Source of the DNA: Comamonas sp.
GTDB lineage: Bacteria > Pseudomonadota > Gammaproteobacteria > Burkholderiales > Burkholderiaceae_C
Direction: 5' to 3'
NCBI GenBank assembly: GCA_021166775.1
Contig: JAJPEQ010000013.1
Location: 825,348 to 889,347 of the forward strand
DNA length: 64,000 nt
The position numbers and the translations under genes were made by a program. Of the stretch, positions 1-9,200 are shown piece by piece. The notes beneath the pieces are model-generated. The model worked only from the letters and a program-made list of their open reading frames with translations. It made no database searches and was not told the DNA's origin. Each line of letters begins with the position of its first letter. Position 1 is the first letter of the stretch.

Positions 1-285
1 AGTCTCGGCAAACGGCCCTCGCAGGTGTTCCTCTCCATCGTGCTGCCCAACATCGCGCCGGGCGTGGGCGCAGCGCTGGCGCTGATGTCGCTGCAGATGG
101 TGCGCGAGCTCACCGCCACGCTGATGCTCGCGCCCACGGGCACGGCGACGCTGGCCACCGAAGTCTGGGCCTACACCAACGATGGCGAATACGCCGCCGC
201 CGCGCCCTTTGCCGCCATGCTGGTGGTCCTCTCCATCGTGCCGGTGTGGGTCTTCACACGCCGCATGCTGCAGCAGTCGCGATGA
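1..285 (+). CDS. Iron(III) ABC transporter permease, C-terminal part
   Basis: This is the end of an inner-membrane permease whose start lies outside the window; frame 1 is open from the first base. The visible part has hydrophobic helices and a segment reading PNIAPGVGAALALMSLQMVR followed by RELTATLMLAP, which resembles the last two helices of FbpB/SfuB-type permeases for ferric iron taken from a periplasmic binding protein. Its stop overlaps the start of the ATPase gene by 4 bases (ATGA), as expected for permease-ATPase operons. Iron specificity is inferred from this resemblance and from the partner ATPase; related permeases move thiosulfate, putrescine or phosphonates. Confidence 0.8.
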   Translation, partial: SLGKRPSQVFLSIVLPNIAPGVGAALALMSLQMVRELTATLMLAPTGTATLATEVWAYTNDGEYAAAAPFAAMLVVLSIVPVWVFTRRMLQQSR

Positions 286-1307
286 GCACGGTCGCGGCGC
301 AGGGGCTGCGCAAGACCTACGGCACCACCGAGGTGCTGCGCGGCATCGAGCTGCACCTTGAATCCGGATCGGTGCTTGCGCTGCTGGGCCCCTCAGGCTG
401 CGGCAAGACCACGCTGCTGCGCTTGATCGCGGGCTTCGAGCCGGTCGATGACGGCACGATCACGTTCGACGGGCGCGTGGTGGCATCGGCCAGCCACTTC
501 CTTCCGCCCGAGCGACGCGGCATCGGCTACGTGCCGCAGGAAGGCGCTCTTTTTCCGCACCTGACGGTGGAGGAAAACATCCGCTACGGCCTGAACCGGC
601 GCTGCAACTGCCAGGAGCGCCTGCAGGAGGTGCTCGCGCTCACCGGCCTGCAGGGCCTGGGCGGGCGCTATCCGCACGAGCTCTCGGGCGGGCAGCAGCA
701 ACGGGTGGCGCTGGCCCGGGCACTGGCTCCGCAGCCCTCGCTGATCCTGCTCGACGAACCCTTCAACGCCCTGGACCTGGACCTGCGCCACAGCCTGTGC
801 GAAGAGGTGGTGCAGATGCTGCGCGGCACCGGCGCAACCACCATCCTCGTGACGCATGACCCGGTGGAAGCCTTTGCCACATCCGACCAGGTGGCCGTGA
901 TGCAGGCGGGCACGATACGCCAGTGCGCGAGCCCCCGGGACGTGTATTGGTGCCCGGCGGACGCCACCGTGGCGCGCCTGACGGGTTCGACGATTTTTCT
1001 GCCCGGCCAGGCACGCGATGGCGTCGTGCACTGCGCGCTGGGAGAGCTGGCGCTGCATGAAGCAGTGCGGGGCCTGAACGGCCAGGTGCAGGCGATGCTG
1101 CGTCCTGAACAGCTGTGCTGGAGCCCCGCCTCAAGCGGCGTTTCGGCGCAGGTGCTGAGCCAATCGTTCCGGGGCGACCACACCGTCGTGAGCCTCGTGG
1201 CCCATGGCCTGCAGCTGCGCCTTCGCATGCCCACGCTGCAGGCGCCCGCGCACGACGCGCGGGGCAGCATCGTCGTGCACGGGGCATGCATGGCCTACCC
1301 CGCGTAA
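282..1307 (+). CDS. fbpC: Iron(III) ABC transporter ATP-binding protein (FbpC-like)
   Basis: Cytoplasmic ATPase (341 aa) that powers the upstream permease. Walker A GPSGCGKTT lies at residues 36-44, signature LSGGQQQR near 130-140, Walker B LILLDEP near 160 and the switch histidine in LVTHD. About 110 further residues form a regulatory TOBE-like region, as in FbpC/PotA-type ATPases. The ATG at 282 is preferred over an earlier GTG because it overlaps the permease stop as ATGA and starts just before the usual beta-strand. FbpC is the best fit to the architecture; other members of the spermidine/iron/sulfate ATPase group cannot be excluded. Confidence 0.85.
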   Translation: MSTVAAQGLRKTYGTTEVLRGIELHLESGSVLALLGPSGCGKTTLLRLIAGFEPVDDGTITFDGRVVASASHFLPPERRGIGYVPQEGALFPHLTVEENIRYGLNRRCNCQERLQEVLALTGLQGLGGRYPHELSGGQQQRVALARALAPQPSLILLDEPFNALDLDLRHSLCEEVVQMLRGTGATTILVTHDPVEAFATSDQVAVMQAGTIRQCASPRDVYWCPADATVARLTGSTIFLPGQARDGVVHCALGELALHEAVRGLNGQVQAMLRPEQLCWSPASSGVSAQVLSQSFRGDHTVVSLVAHGLQLRLRMPTLQAPAHDARGSIVVHGACMAYPA

Positions 1308-1316
1308 GCCGCTCGC

Positions 1317-2492
1317 TCAGGCAAGCACGTGCGTGAGCACCGCGTCGATGTGACGCAGGTGGCGCCGGCTCGATGCGAGCATGACCACGGCAGCACACAC
1401 GGCCGCCGCACCCACCCAATAGGGCACGTGGTCATTGATGTGTTCGCCCAGAAAACCCGCGAGCCAGGGGGCGACGGCGCCCCCGGCAAAACGCACGAAG
1501 CTGTAGGCGGCCGAGGCCACGCCACGCTGCACCGGCGCGGCATTCATCACGGTCTCCGTCACCAGGGTGTTGTTGATGCCCAGAAACAGCCCCGCCACGA
1601 CCACGCCACCGGCGAGCACCGCCTGGCTCTCGGTCCAGATGGCCATGACGACGAGCACCAGCGCAAAACCGCTCAGAGCCATCAAGGCCGAGGGCAGCGT
1701 GCCAAAGCGCTCCTGCAGGCGCGGAGCGACGAAGACGGACGCAAACGCCAGCGCCACGCCCCAACCGAAGAACACGAGGCCCACCTGCTGCGCCCCCATG
1801 TTCAGCGGAAACGGCGTATAGGCCAGCAGCGTGAAGAATCCGAAGTTGTAGAGCAGCGCCGTGAGCGCCACGCCCAGCAGGCCCGGGTGGCGCAGCGCCC
1901 GAAACGGATCACGCAGCGAACTGGGTTGGGGGCGCGTGGCGGCTTGCGGCAGAAGGAAGACCGTGACCAGAAGCGCCAGAGCCATCAGCACCGAAACGCC
2001 AAAAAACGGCCCGCGCCAGGAAATGGCGCCAAGCACGCCGCCAATCAGCGGCCCAGCCGCGATGCCCACGCCCAGCGCGGCCTCATAGAGCACGATGGCC
2101 TCGCGCACCGAGCCGCGCGAGCTGCTGACGATGGCCGTGAGCGCCGTGGCCACGAACAAGGCATTGCCCAGGCCCCAGAGCGCGCGCCAGCCGACGATGG
2201 CGGCGATCGAATCGGACGCACCGGCCAGACCCGCGCCCACGATGATGACGGCCAGCCCCAGCAGCAGCGTGCGTTTGACGCCCAGGCGGCTGGAGACGAC
2301 GCCGGTGATCAGCATGGCCAGGCCCATGACGGCCATGTAGCTCGTGAACAGCAGCGAGGTCTGCGACGGCGTGGCGCCGAGCGAGTCGGCAATCGGCTTG
2401 AGGATGGGGTCCACCAGGCCAATGCCCATGAAGGCGATGACGCAGGCAAAGGCGACGGCCAGCACGGCCTTGGGTTGGTGCAGAAAATTCAT
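1317..2492 (-). CDS. MFS transporter, drug-efflux type
   Basis: Inner-membrane protein of 391 aa with about 12 hydrophobic helices, typical of the 12-TM major facilitator drug:H+ antiporters. The N-terminus has a GLVDPILKPIADSLGA-type first loop, and the segment after helix 2 (SSRLGVKRTL) matches the family's loop 2-3 motif. The start overlaps the stop of the MarR gene by 4 bases, so the two are cotranscribed and probably translationally coupled. A MarR regulator in the same operon suggests export of a small aromatic or antibiotic compound that induces it; the substrate cannot be read from sequence. It ends 9 bases from the convergent fbpC stop. Confidence 0.88.
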   Translation of the reverse strand: MNFLHQPKAVLAVAFACVIAFMGIGLVDPILKPIADSLGATPSQTSLLFTSYMAVMGLAMLITGVVSSRLGVKRTLLLGLAVIIVGAGLAGASDSIAAIVGWRALWGLGNALFVATALTAIVSSSRGSVREAIVLYEAALGVGIAAGPLIGGVLGAISWRGPFFGVSVLMALALLVTVFLLPQAATRPQPSSLRDPFRALRHPGLLGVALTALLYNFGFFTLLAYTPFPLNMGAQQVGLVFFGWGVALAFASVFVAPRLQERFGTLPSALMALSGFALVLVVMAIWTESQAVLAGGVVVAGLFLGINNTLVTETVMNAAPVQRGVASAAYSFVRFAGGAVAPWLAGFLGEHINDHVPYWVGAAAVCAAVVMLASSRRHLRHIDAVLTHVLA

Positions 2493-2956
2493 GGGGTCTT
2501 GTTCTGTTCGTGCCGGTGGCTGGCATAAGCGATGTCGAGCAAGGCGCTCAAGGTGCGGGTGGCCGCCTGCACGCGCTCGCGCTCGGGTGCATTCATGTGC
2601 GCCATCAGCGCCTCAAGCACCCGGGCGCGCGTGGCGCGCGCATCGGCCAGCACCGCGCGGCCTTCCTCGGTCAGGGTGAGCATGGTGGCCCGGGCATCGA
2701 GCGGATCACTGGCGCGCGCCACCCAGCCCCGGGCCTGCAGGCGTTGCACTCGCGTGGTCATCGTTGGCTGGCTGCAGTGCTCGACCCGCGCCAGGTCGCT
2801 GGTACGCGCCTGCCCCCACTCGTCGATCTGCGAGAGCACGCGCACCTGCGCCAGCGGCAGCGGCCAATCGGAATGGTGCGTGACCCAGCGGTTGAGCCGC
2901 ACGACCACATCCAGCAGTTCGGCGGCGCTCCCCGGGCCATGGTCGGATTTCGGCAC
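2489..2956 (-). CDS. MarR family transcriptional regulator
   Basis: DNA-binding repressor-type protein (155 aa) with the MarR winged-helix core: a helix-turn-helix around TSDLARVEHCSQPTMTTRVQ and a wing ending in DPLDARATMLTLTEEGR. It is the first gene of a two-gene operon with the MFS exporter. The start is GTG at 2954-2956; I see no in-frame ATG that keeps the N-terminal dimerisation helix. A perfect inverted repeat lies 15 bp upstream next to a TATAAT box, so autorepression relieved by a ligand is likely. The ligand is unknown. Confidence 0.9.
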   Translation of the reverse strand: MPKSDHGPGSAAELLDVVVRLNRWVTHHSDWPLPLAQVRVLSQIDEWGQARTSDLARVEHCSQPTMTTRVQRLQARGWVARASDPLDARATMLTLTEEGRAVLADARATRARVLEALMAHMNAPERERVQAATRTLSALLDIAYASHRHEQNKTP

Positions 2957-2970
2957 GATTGCTTCAATTA

Positions 2971-2993
2971 CATAGTTTGACTATGCAATTATA
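2971..2993 (-). promoter_or_regulatory. Promoter -10 box and MarR operator
   Basis: CATAGT-TTG-ACTATG (2971-2985) is a perfect 6-bp inverted repeat with a 3-bp centre. Immediately upstream in the minus-strand sense is TATAAT (2988-2993), so the operator would cover the transcription start of the marR-MFS operon. No convincing -35 box is visible. MarR-type proteins usually bind such palindromes, which makes autoregulation the simplest reading. Confidence 0.65.
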
Positions 2994-3023
2994 GTGAGGT
3001 TGCCCCTTGAGGGGCTCTGCCGC

Positions 3024-3506
3024 TTACCCGCCGCTGGCGGCGCCGACGCGCCTGAGCACGAAGGGCGTGTCCACGCCGCGCTGCCCCGGGCGATCGAGCC
3101 GCTGCAGCGTGCCATGGATCTCGCGGCCGCAACTGGCGTCATCGAGGCGCCCGGTCCAGAACGCGGACAGCGTCTTGCCGTCGCGCGATTCATCGAGGTT
3201 GAAGTCGCCCTCTTCCACATCGCCCGAGGCGATCGAATGCACGCCGCCGAGCGTGAATTCGCCGCGCAGGCTCGCGGCAAACTCGGGGTGCTGGCGCAGC
3301 ACCAGCGTGCCGTGCTCGCCCAGGCGCGGCAGCTCCACGCTCCAGCGGCCGTAGAGCTGGCGCGCCTGCCAGCGCGCCAAGTCGGGACAGGCGGGGTTGA
3401 CGCGCGCCTGCGCCGCGACCTGGCTCGCTGGTTCAACATGATTTTGGCCGCCAGCGCAGGCAGATAAAGCGCCTGCCACTATCAAAAGAAGATAAATACG
3501 CCTCAT
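3024..3506 (-). CDS. Hypothetical lipoprotein
   Basis: A 160-aa secreted protein with a type II signal peptide: MRR, hydrophobic stretch, lipobox LSAC with the acylated cysteine at residue 17. The mature part is soluble with several beta-strand-like segments (YGRWSVELPRLGEHGTLVL and similar) and resembles the small protease-inhibitor/META-like lipoproteins in size, but I do not recognise a family. The start is placed at the ATG giving a canonical signal peptide, not at the longer upstream codon. The signal-peptide region coincides with a copy of the window's intergenic repeat (see the repeat at 3431-3488), so the signal sequence may derive from that element. Confidence 0.75.
   Translation of the reverse strand: MRRIYLLLIVAGALSACAGGQNHVEPASQVAAQARVNPACPDLARWQARQLYGRWSVELPRLGEHGTLVLRQHPEFAASLRGEFTLGGVHSIASGDVEEGDFNLDESRDGKTLSAFWTGRLDDASCGREIHGTLQRLDRPGQRGVDTPFVLRRVGAASGG
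3431..3488 (-). repeat. Border repeat copy 1, inside the lipoprotein signal region
   Basis: Read on the minus strand this has the landmarks shared by the other copies: a TTTGATAG-like left end, GGCGCTT, a 5-bp GGCAG/CTGCC stem, then a GGC-N-AAAATCAT-TTGAA right end. It lies wholly within the first 26 codons of the lipoprotein gene and encodes most of the hydrophobic core, the lipobox and the first mature residues. Confidence 0.6.
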
Positions 3507-3520
3507 GGGTGCGGTTTTCG

Positions 3521-3859
3521 TCAGAGCAATCGCGTGCCCAGCGGCACCTCGGCATCGGGCACGCACAGGGCCACATGTCCGTCGGCATCGTGAAAGCCGG
3601 TCACGAGGCATTCGGACATGAGCGGGCCGATCTGCTTGGCGGGAAAGTTCACCACCGCCACCACCAGGCGTCCCACCAGATCCCGCGGCGTGTAGCGCTG
3701 CGTGATCTGCGCGCTGGATCTTTTCACCCCGATGTCGGGGCCGAAATCCACCTGCAGCTTGTACGCGGGTTTGCGCGCCTGCGGGAACGCCTCGGCCGCG
3801 ATCACCCGGCCGACACGCAGCTCGACCCGGCTGAAATCGTCCCAGGTGATCGTCTCCAT
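3521..3859 (-). CDS. csaA: CsaA-like tRNA-binding domain protein
   Basis: A stand-alone tRNA-binding OB-fold protein of 112 aa, the usual length for CsaA (about 110 aa). It begins with the family opening FSRVELRVGRVIAAE, continues with ARKPAYKLQVDFG and ends with VPLGTRL. CsaA is a homodimer described as a secretion-related chaperone and as a tRNA-binding protein; its cellular role is unsettled. It sits between the lipoprotein and the transglutaminase-like gene on the same strand with gaps of about 10-15 bp, so the three are probably one transcript. Confidence 0.9.
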   Translation of the reverse strand: METITWDDFSRVELRVGRVIAAEAFPQARKPAYKLQVDFGPDIGVKRSSAQITQRYTPRDLVGRLVVAVVNFPAKQIGPLMSECLVTGFHDADGHVALCVPDAEVPLGTRLL

Positions 3860-3870
3860 GGCCGCCCCGT

Positions 3871-4980
3871 TCAGGCCTGCACCAGCGCGGCGCTGATCTG
3901 GTATTTGAAGCCTGCCGCGTCGTAGTGGTCGAACCAGCCGTCGGCGTCCTCGGCCATCGGGTACATCAGGAAGCCGATCGCGTCGCCCCGGCTGCCCGGC
4001 AGCTTCACGTCGTGCGCGGTGTTGTAGGCCATCCAGTTGCCTTCCCACGCGCCGTACAGGCCCGCGTTCACCGGCGCAATCAGCGGGTCTTTCACGTCCT
4101 TGATCCACACCGGTGTTTCCTGGCGCATGACCTTGGCCACGTCGGCCGGATCCATCGCCGTCCAGCCATGCGCCTGCAGATAGACCTCGGCGCGGCAGTG
4201 CTGCGCGCCGGTGAGATGGGCCGACTTGCCGCCGAGCTGCTGGTAGCCGAAGCTCGACGGCGCCACGCGAATGCCGTAGACGTCGCGCGCGGGCACGCCC
4301 ACCGAGCGGCACAGGCCGACGAAGAGCGCATTGATGTCGGCGCACTTGCCGCCCAGGTTGCCGGTCTCCAGCATGGTCTTGATGTCGCCCTCGCCGCAGC
4401 CCTTGACCTCGGGCTCGCGCCAGGCGTTGGCCACCACCCAGTCATAGAGAGCGCGCGCCTTCGCTTCGTCGCCGCGCGCGCCCTGCGTGGCCTTGAGCGC
4501 GGTGGCGCGCACGATGCCGTCGGTGGGCAGCAGGCGCGTGGGCCTGAGCGCCTGGCGCAGCGTGTCCGCGCCGCCCGGTTCGCGCAGGCCGCCGAGCACG
4601 CGGCTTTGCGTGCGCACGCGGCTGGTCACTTGCACCTGCGGCTGCGCGGTGCCGGCGGCAAACTCCGCCACCACCATGCGCACGCCCTGCGCGCCGTCGC
4701 TCGCGAAGCGGGCGCTGCCGTTGCTGTCAAGGGTGTCGTTGATCGGCAGCTGCCAGCCGGTCTGCACCGACGGCAGAGGCACCCACACACGCGTGGTGCT
4801 GGTGGTGGCGGGCAGATCGACGCGCGTGGTGACATCGAAGGTGCGCCAATCGCCCGCCTGCGGCGAGAAGTGACGGCTGGGGGTTTGCGCCCGCGCGGCG
4901 GCGGACCAGGTGACGGGAAGCGCGGCGGCCATGCCGATGGCGGCCGCGCGCCCCACGATGGAGCGGCGATGCAAGTTCAT
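3871..4980 (-). CDS. Exported transglutaminase-like domain protein
   Basis: A 369-aa protein with an N-terminal signal (NLHRRSIVGRAAAIGMAAAL, then ARAQ); the paired arginines suggest possible Tat export. The C-terminal half carries a transglutaminase-like cysteine protease fold: GGKCADINALFVGL supplies the cysteine, the HCRAEVYL strand the histidine and GWTAMDPAD the aspartate of the usual Cys-His-Asp triad. Such proteins act as periplasmic peptidases or amidases; the substrate is unknown. The N-terminal region, about residues 40-140, looks like the beta-rich domain preceding many bacterial transglutaminase-like domains. Confidence 0.85.
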   Translation of the reverse strand: MNLHRRSIVGRAAAIGMAAALPVTWSAAARAQTPSRHFSPQAGDWRTFDVTTRVDLPATTSTTRVWVPLPSVQTGWQLPINDTLDSNGSARFASDGAQGVRMVVAEFAAGTAQPQVQVTSRVRTQSRVLGGLREPGGADTLRQALRPTRLLPTDGIVRATALKATQGARGDEAKARALYDWVVANAWREPEVKGCGEGDIKTMLETGNLGGKCADINALFVGLCRSVGVPARDVYGIRVAPSSFGYQQLGGKSAHLTGAQHCRAEVYLQAHGWTAMDPADVAKVMRQETPVWIKDVKDPLIAPVNAGLYGAWEGNWMAYNTAHDVKLPGSRGDAIGFLMYPMAEDADGWFDHYDAAGFKYQISAALVQA

Positions 4981-5150
4981 TCAGAGAACCCTTTCATGCA
5001 GTGAATACACCTGTCGGCGCATGAGAGGCGTTGTGTTGGAGCAATCCGCAAACGCCAATGCCTCGAAGGCAGGTGACTTGCAGCCCGACCGGGCGCAAGC
5101 GAGGGTGATTATCGGCAATCCGGCGGCAGGTCGCACGGCCCGCCACGGGC

Positions 5151-5669
5151 TCAGGTCCGGCGCTCGCCCAGCGCATCGATCCAGCGGGCGGCGTCCTGGC
5201 CGGTCCAGTCGACCGCGCCGATCACCACCAGCCGCGGCTGGCCTGCGGTATCGATGAGGATCGTGGTGGGAAACGCCTCGACCTGCCAGGCCCGTGTCGC
5301 CTCGCCCCGGGGGTCGAGCAGCACGGGCAGCTTCAGCTGCGTGGCCGCGAGATAGCGCCGCACCGTGGCCGGGCGCTCGCGCGAGTTGACCGCCAGCACC
5401 GCGATGCGCTCGCCCTCGAGCTCGGCCAGGGTCTGCAGCGTGGGCATTTCTTCCTTGCAGGGGCCGCACCACGTGGCCCAGAAGTTCACCAGCACCACAC
5501 GGCCCTTGAGCGCCGCCAGACGCTGCTCGCTTCCCTGAATGTCGGTGGACGGCAGCGCGGGCGCCGGGGTGCCGGCCGGCCAGCGCTGCAACCGGAACTG
5601 CGCCCGGCCGGCCAGCGGCAAGCCGCCCGCCAGCAGCGCCGCCAGCAGCGCGCGGCGATCGGGCCTCAC
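5151..5669 (-). CDS. TlpA/ResA-like thioredoxin family protein
   Basis: A 172-aa exported disulfide reductase with a short N-terminal signal ([20 protein letters not shown], then GRAQ) and a thioredoxin fold whose active site is WCGPC in [17 protein letters not shown]. The cis-proline is in [11 protein letters not shown]. TlpA/ResA proteins keep periplasmic cysteines reduced, often for cytochrome c assembly; nothing here fixes the partner. The start is GTG overlapping the alaS stop by 4 bases (GTGA), so it is translated from the alaS transcript. A 170-bp gap separates it from the transglutaminase-like gene; I see only weak dyads there. Confidence 0.9.
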   Translation of the reverse strand: MRPDRRALLAALLAGGLPLAGRAQFRLQRWPAGTPAPALPSTDIQGSEQRLAALKGRVVLVNFWATWCGPCKEEMPTLQTLAELEGERIAVLAVNSRERPATVRRYLAATQLKLPVLLDPRGEATRAWQVEAFPTTILIDTAGQPRLVVIGAVDWTGQDAARWIDALGERRT

Positions 5670-8296
5670 AGTCGCTCTGCCACCCAGGCCCGCACGCCCG
5701 CCAGGGCCGCGGGCAGGGCCTTGGCATCGTTGCCGCCGGCCATCGCCAGGTCGCTCTTGCCGCCGCCCTTGCCGCCGACCTGTTGGGCGACGAAGTTCAC
5801 CAGTTCGCCCGCCTTGAGCCTGGCGGTCTCCGCCTGGGTCACGCCCGCGGCGATCTGCACCCTGTCGCCGTCGACCGCGGCCAGCACGATGGCGGCGGTC
5901 TTCAGCTTGTCCTTGAGCTTGTCCATGGTTTCGCGCAGCGTGCGCGCGTCGGCGCCGGGCAGCACGGTGGCCAGCACCTTGACGCCCTTGACCTGCACCG
6001 CCTGGCCCGCGAGCTCGTCACCCTGGCTCGCGGCGAGCCTGCCCTTGAGCTGGGCGATTTCCTTTTCCAGGGTCTTGGCGTGGTCCTGCGCCGCGGCGAT
6101 GCGCTGCGTCAGCTCCGCGACGGGCGCCTTGAGCGCCGCCGCCGCATCGTGCACCGTGGTTTCGAGCGACTGCAGATAAGCCAGCGCGTTCTCGCCCGTC
6201 ACGCCCTCCACGCGGCGTATGCCCGCGGCCACCCCGCTCTCGGCTACGATCTTGAACAGGCCGATGTCGCCGGTGCGCGCCACGTGCGTGCCGCCGCAGA
6301 ACTCGCGGCTCGTGCCGATGTCGAGCACGCGCACGCTTTCGCCGTACTTTTCGCCGAAGAGCATCATCGCGCCGGTCTGCTTGGCCGCTTCGATGTCCAT
6401 CACGCGCGCCTGCGTGGCGGTGTTGGCCAGCACCTCTTCATTCACGCGGCGCTCCACTTCCCTGATCTGCGCCGGCGTCACCGGCTGGTTGTGCGCGAAG
6501 TCGAAGCGCGTCTTGTCGGGATCGACGAGCGAGCCCTTCTGCTGCACGTGCGCGCCCAGCACCTCGCGCAACGCCTTGTGCATCAGGTGCGTGACGCTGT
6601 GGTTGCGCATGGTGGCGGCGCGCCGCCCGGCATCGACCTGCGCCTGCAGCGCATCGCCGACCTTGAGGCTGCCGCTCTCCAGCACGCCGTGGTGGCCGAA
6701 CACGCCCGCCTTGATTTTCTGCGTGTCGTGCACGGCAAAGCGCACGCCCTCGCCCAAGAGCACGCCCTGGTCGCCCACCTGGCCGCCCGATTCGGCATAG
6801 AACGGCGTGGTATCGAGCACCACCACGCCCGCCTGCCCGGCCTTCAACTGGGTGACGCTCTCGCCCTCGAAGTACAGCGCCACCACCTTCGCGGCTTCGC
6901 TCAAATGCTCGTAGCCGGTGAAGGTGTTGGCCGCGCCCTCGTAGTGCAGCACCCGATCCATCTTGAACTTGCCGGCCGCGCGCGCCGTGTCCTTCTGGTG
7001 CTGCATGGCGGCGTCGAAGCCCGCTTCATCCACCGCCACGCCGCGCTCGCGGCAAACGTCGTTGGTCAGGTCGAGCGGAAAGCCGTAGGTGTCGTGCAGC
7101 TTGAAGGCCACGTCGCCCGGCAGCGTTGTCACGCCATCGGCCAGAGCCCCGTCGAGGATCTCCATGCCGTGCGCCAGCGTTTCAAAGAAGCGCTCTTCCT
7201 CGGTCTGCAGCACGCTGGTGATGTGCGCCTGCTGCTCTTTCAGGCGCGGATAGGCCTCGCCCATCTGCGCGACGAGGTCGGCCACGAGCCTGTGGAAGAA
7301 CGGCGTCTTGCGCCCCAGCTTGTAGCCATGGCGAATCGCACGGCGGATGATGCGCCGCTGCACGTAGCCACGGCCCTCGTTGCCCGGGATCACGCCGTCG
7401 CTCACCAGAAACGCGGTGGCGCGGATGTGATCGGCGATCACCTTGAGCGAGGGGTTGGCCAGGTCGGTGCAGCCGGTCTCGCGCGCGGCGGCTGCGATCA
7501 GCGCCTGGAACAGGTCGATCTCGTAATTGCTGTGCACGTGCTGCAGGATCGCGGCCAGGCGCTCCAGCCCCATGCCGGTATCGACGCAGGGCGCGGGCAG
7601 CGGCGTGACCGAACCGTCCTCGGCCATGTCGAACTGCATGAACACGTGGTTCCAGATCTCGATGAAGCGGTCGCCGTCCTCGTCGGGCGAACCGGGCGGG
7701 CCGCCGGGAATGTGCGCGCCATGGTCGTAGAAGATTTCCGAGCACGGGCCGCAGGGGCCGGTGTCGGCCATCATCCAGAAGTTGTCGCTCTTGTAACGCC
7801 CACCCTTGTTGTCGCCGATGCGAATCACGCGAGAGGGGTCCAGGCCAATCACCTGGGTCCAGATGTCGTAGGCCTCGTCATCCTCGTGGTAGACCGTGGC
7901 CAGCAGCCGCTCGGGCGGCAGGCCGTAGACCTGGGTCAGCAGCTCCCAGCCCCACTCGATCGACTCACGCTTGAAGTAGTCGCCGAAGCTCCAATTGCCC
8001 AGCATCTCGAAAAACGTGTGGTGGCGCGCGGTGTAGCCCACGTTCTCCAGGTCATTGTGCTTGCCCCCGGCGCGCAGGCAGGCCTGCACGCTGGTGGCGC
8101 GCTTGTACGGGCGCTGGTCGGTGCCGAGAAACACATCCTTGAACTGCACCATGCCGCTGTTGGTGAACATCAGCGTCGGGTCGTTACCGGGCACCAGCGG
8201 GCTGGACGGCACGATGGTGTGCCCACGCGCGGCGAAGAAGTCGAGGAAGGTCTGACGGATGTCGGCGACCGACATGGGAGGCTGGGGATTTTTCAT
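5666..8296 (-). CDS. alaS: Alanyl-tRNA synthetase
   Basis: An 876-aa cytoplasmic enzyme that charges tRNA-Ala, full length for the bacterial family. The class II core opens with [20 protein letters not shown] and contains [19 protein letters not shown]. The editing domain has the zinc ligands [11 protein letters not shown] and CGGTHV, and the C-terminal DHHA1 domain ends in [15 protein letters not shown] at 8296 follows GGAAAA; an internal ATG at 8275 ([10 protein letters not shown]) is closer to the usual family start but lacks a ribosome-binding site. The sequence abutting the 8296 start is a copy of the border repeat. Confidence 0.97.
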   Translation of the reverse strand: MKNPQPPMSVADIRQTFLDFFAARGHTIVPSSPLVPGNDPTLMFTNSGMVQFKDVFLGTDQRPYKRATSVQACLRAGGKHNDLENVGYTARHHTFFEMLGNWSFGDYFKRESIEWGWELLTQVYGLPPERLLATVYHEDDEAYDIWTQVIGLDPSRVIRIGDNKGGRYKSDNFWMMADTGPCGPCSEIFYDHGAHIPGGPPGSPDEDGDRFIEIWNHVFMQFDMAEDGSVTPLPAPCVDTGMGLERLAAILQHVHSNYEIDLFQALIAAAARETGCTDLANPSLKVIADHIRATAFLVSDGVIPGNEGRGYVQRRIIRRAIRHGYKLGRKTPFFHRLVADLVAQMGEAYPRLKEQQAHITSVLQTEEERFFETLAHGMEILDGALADGVTTLPGDVAFKLHDTYGFPLDLTNDVCRERGVAVDEAGFDAAMQHQKDTARAAGKFKMDRVLHYEGAANTFTGYEHLSEAAKVVALYFEGESVTQLKAGQAGVVVLDTTPFYAESGGQVGDQGVLLGEGVRFAVHDTQKIKAGVFGHHGVLESGSLKVGDALQAQVDAGRRAATMRNHSVTHLMHKALREVLGAHVQQKGSLVDPDKTRFDFAHNQPVTPAQIREVERRVNEEVLANTATQARVMDIEAAKQTGAMMLFGEKYGESVRVLDIGTSREFCGGTHVARTGDIGLFKIVAESGVAAGIRRVEGVTGENALAYLQSLETTVHDAAAALKAPVAELTQRIAAAQDHAKTLEKEIAQLKGRLAASQGDELAGQAVQVKGVKVLATVLPGADARTLRETMDKLKDKLKTAAIVLAAVDGDRVQIAAGVTQAETARLKAGELVNFVAQQVGGKGGGKSDLAMAGGNDAKALPAALAGVRAWVAERL

Positions 8297-8343
8297 GGAA
8301 TTTTCCGGCTTCTGCGCCTGTCCAATCTGCGCGAGCAGCTACA
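8297..8343 (-). repeat. Border repeat copy 2, abutting the alaS start
   Basis: On the minus strand it begins GTAGCTGCTCGCGCA, closely matching copy 3 (ATAGCTGCTCGCGCA at the tolC start), and ends GGAAAATTCC directly before the alaS ATG. It would also provide the only ribosome-binding-like sequence for that start. Confidence 0.5.
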
Positions 8344-8408
8344 TCAACTATAGCACCCGACACCATTCGGCGATCCGCCGCCGTGGTGCGGGAGCAAAGA
8401 AGGCGATT

Positions 8409-9134
8409 TTATCTTTCCGGCCCGACGCGGCCCTCACGCTGCGCGCCTGTCCCCGCCGCCGCGAAGGTGCTGCCCGGCAGCCAGGCGCGCAGCTGGGCCG
8501 CCAGCTCACTCGTGCCGGTCAGGCGCAGCGCGCCGCTGCCCAGCGCGCGCGACCAGTCCGAATAGCCCAGCCACACCTCGGTCAGCGTGCGCAGGTCGGT
8601 GCTGACGTACAGATCGACGTCGAAGCCCGGATCGAGCAGGCACAGATCGGCATCGTGCCCGCGTTCGACAACCAGCCAGTAGGTGCGCTCGGGCGGCGCG
8701 CGGTCGTTGAAGATGAACTCGATCGTGGTGCGGGCCAGGGGGGGCGGTTCGGCCCTGACGTTGCGGCGGATGTCCCACATCAGCAGGTTGGCGTCCAGAT
8801 GGCGCAACGTGGCCTCGGTCGTCACCCAGCGCCGCCCCCAGACGCCCATGGATTCGACGATGGGGCGCAGCTCCAGTCCCGCGGACGTCAGGCGGTATTC
8901 ATGCGGATTGGCGGGATGGCTCGCCGGCGCGCGCGCCACGATGCCAGCGGCCTCCAGCTCCCTCAAGCGTTTGGCAAGCAAGGCCGAGGACATGCGCGGC
9001 ACGCCCCGGCGCAGGTCGTTGAAGCGGCTGGAGCCCAGCATCAGCTCGCGCACCAACAGCAGCGTCCAGCGGCTGCACAACACCTCCGCAGCCATGGCCA
9101 CGGGACAGAACTGACGGTAGCTGCCGGCCGACAT
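8409..9134 (-). CDS. HxlR family transcriptional regulator with C-terminal SCP2-like region
   Basis: A 241-aa regulator. Residues 1-110 form an HxlR-type winged helix (YRQFCPVAMAAEVLCSRWTL, FNDLRRGVPRMSSALLAKRL, HEYRLTSAGLEL), including the conserved early cysteine that senses electrophiles in some HxlR proteins. The remaining 130 residues resemble the sterol-carrier-like domain found behind such helices. ATG 9134 is chosen over an upstream codon because the family starts close to the YRQFCPVA segment. It is divergent from the methyltransferase gene, with TGAAC/GTTCA half-sites between them, so it probably controls itself and that gene. Confidence 0.85.
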   Translation of the reverse strand: MSAGSYRQFCPVAMAAEVLCSRWTLLLVRELMLGSSRFNDLRRGVPRMSSALLAKRLRELEAAGIVARAPASHPANPHEYRLTSAGLELRPIVESMGVWGRRWVTTEATLRHLDANLLMWDIRRNVRAEPPPLARTTIEFIFNDRAPPERTYWLVVERGHDADLCLLDPGFDVDLYVSTDLRTLTEVWLGYSDWSRALGSGALRLTGTSELAAQLRAWLPGSTFAAAGTGAQREGRVGPER

Positions 9135-9200
9135 GGGCGATCTCCCGGCACAAGGCGTGCCCGTGCCTGCCAATCTACCCCGACCGCGCCCTGCGCGCCA

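Noticed and set aside
5783..8353. Plus-strand 856-aa open frame opposite alaS
   Set aside because: Antisense shadow with His/Arg/Ala-rich composition; alaS is unmistakable on the minus strand.
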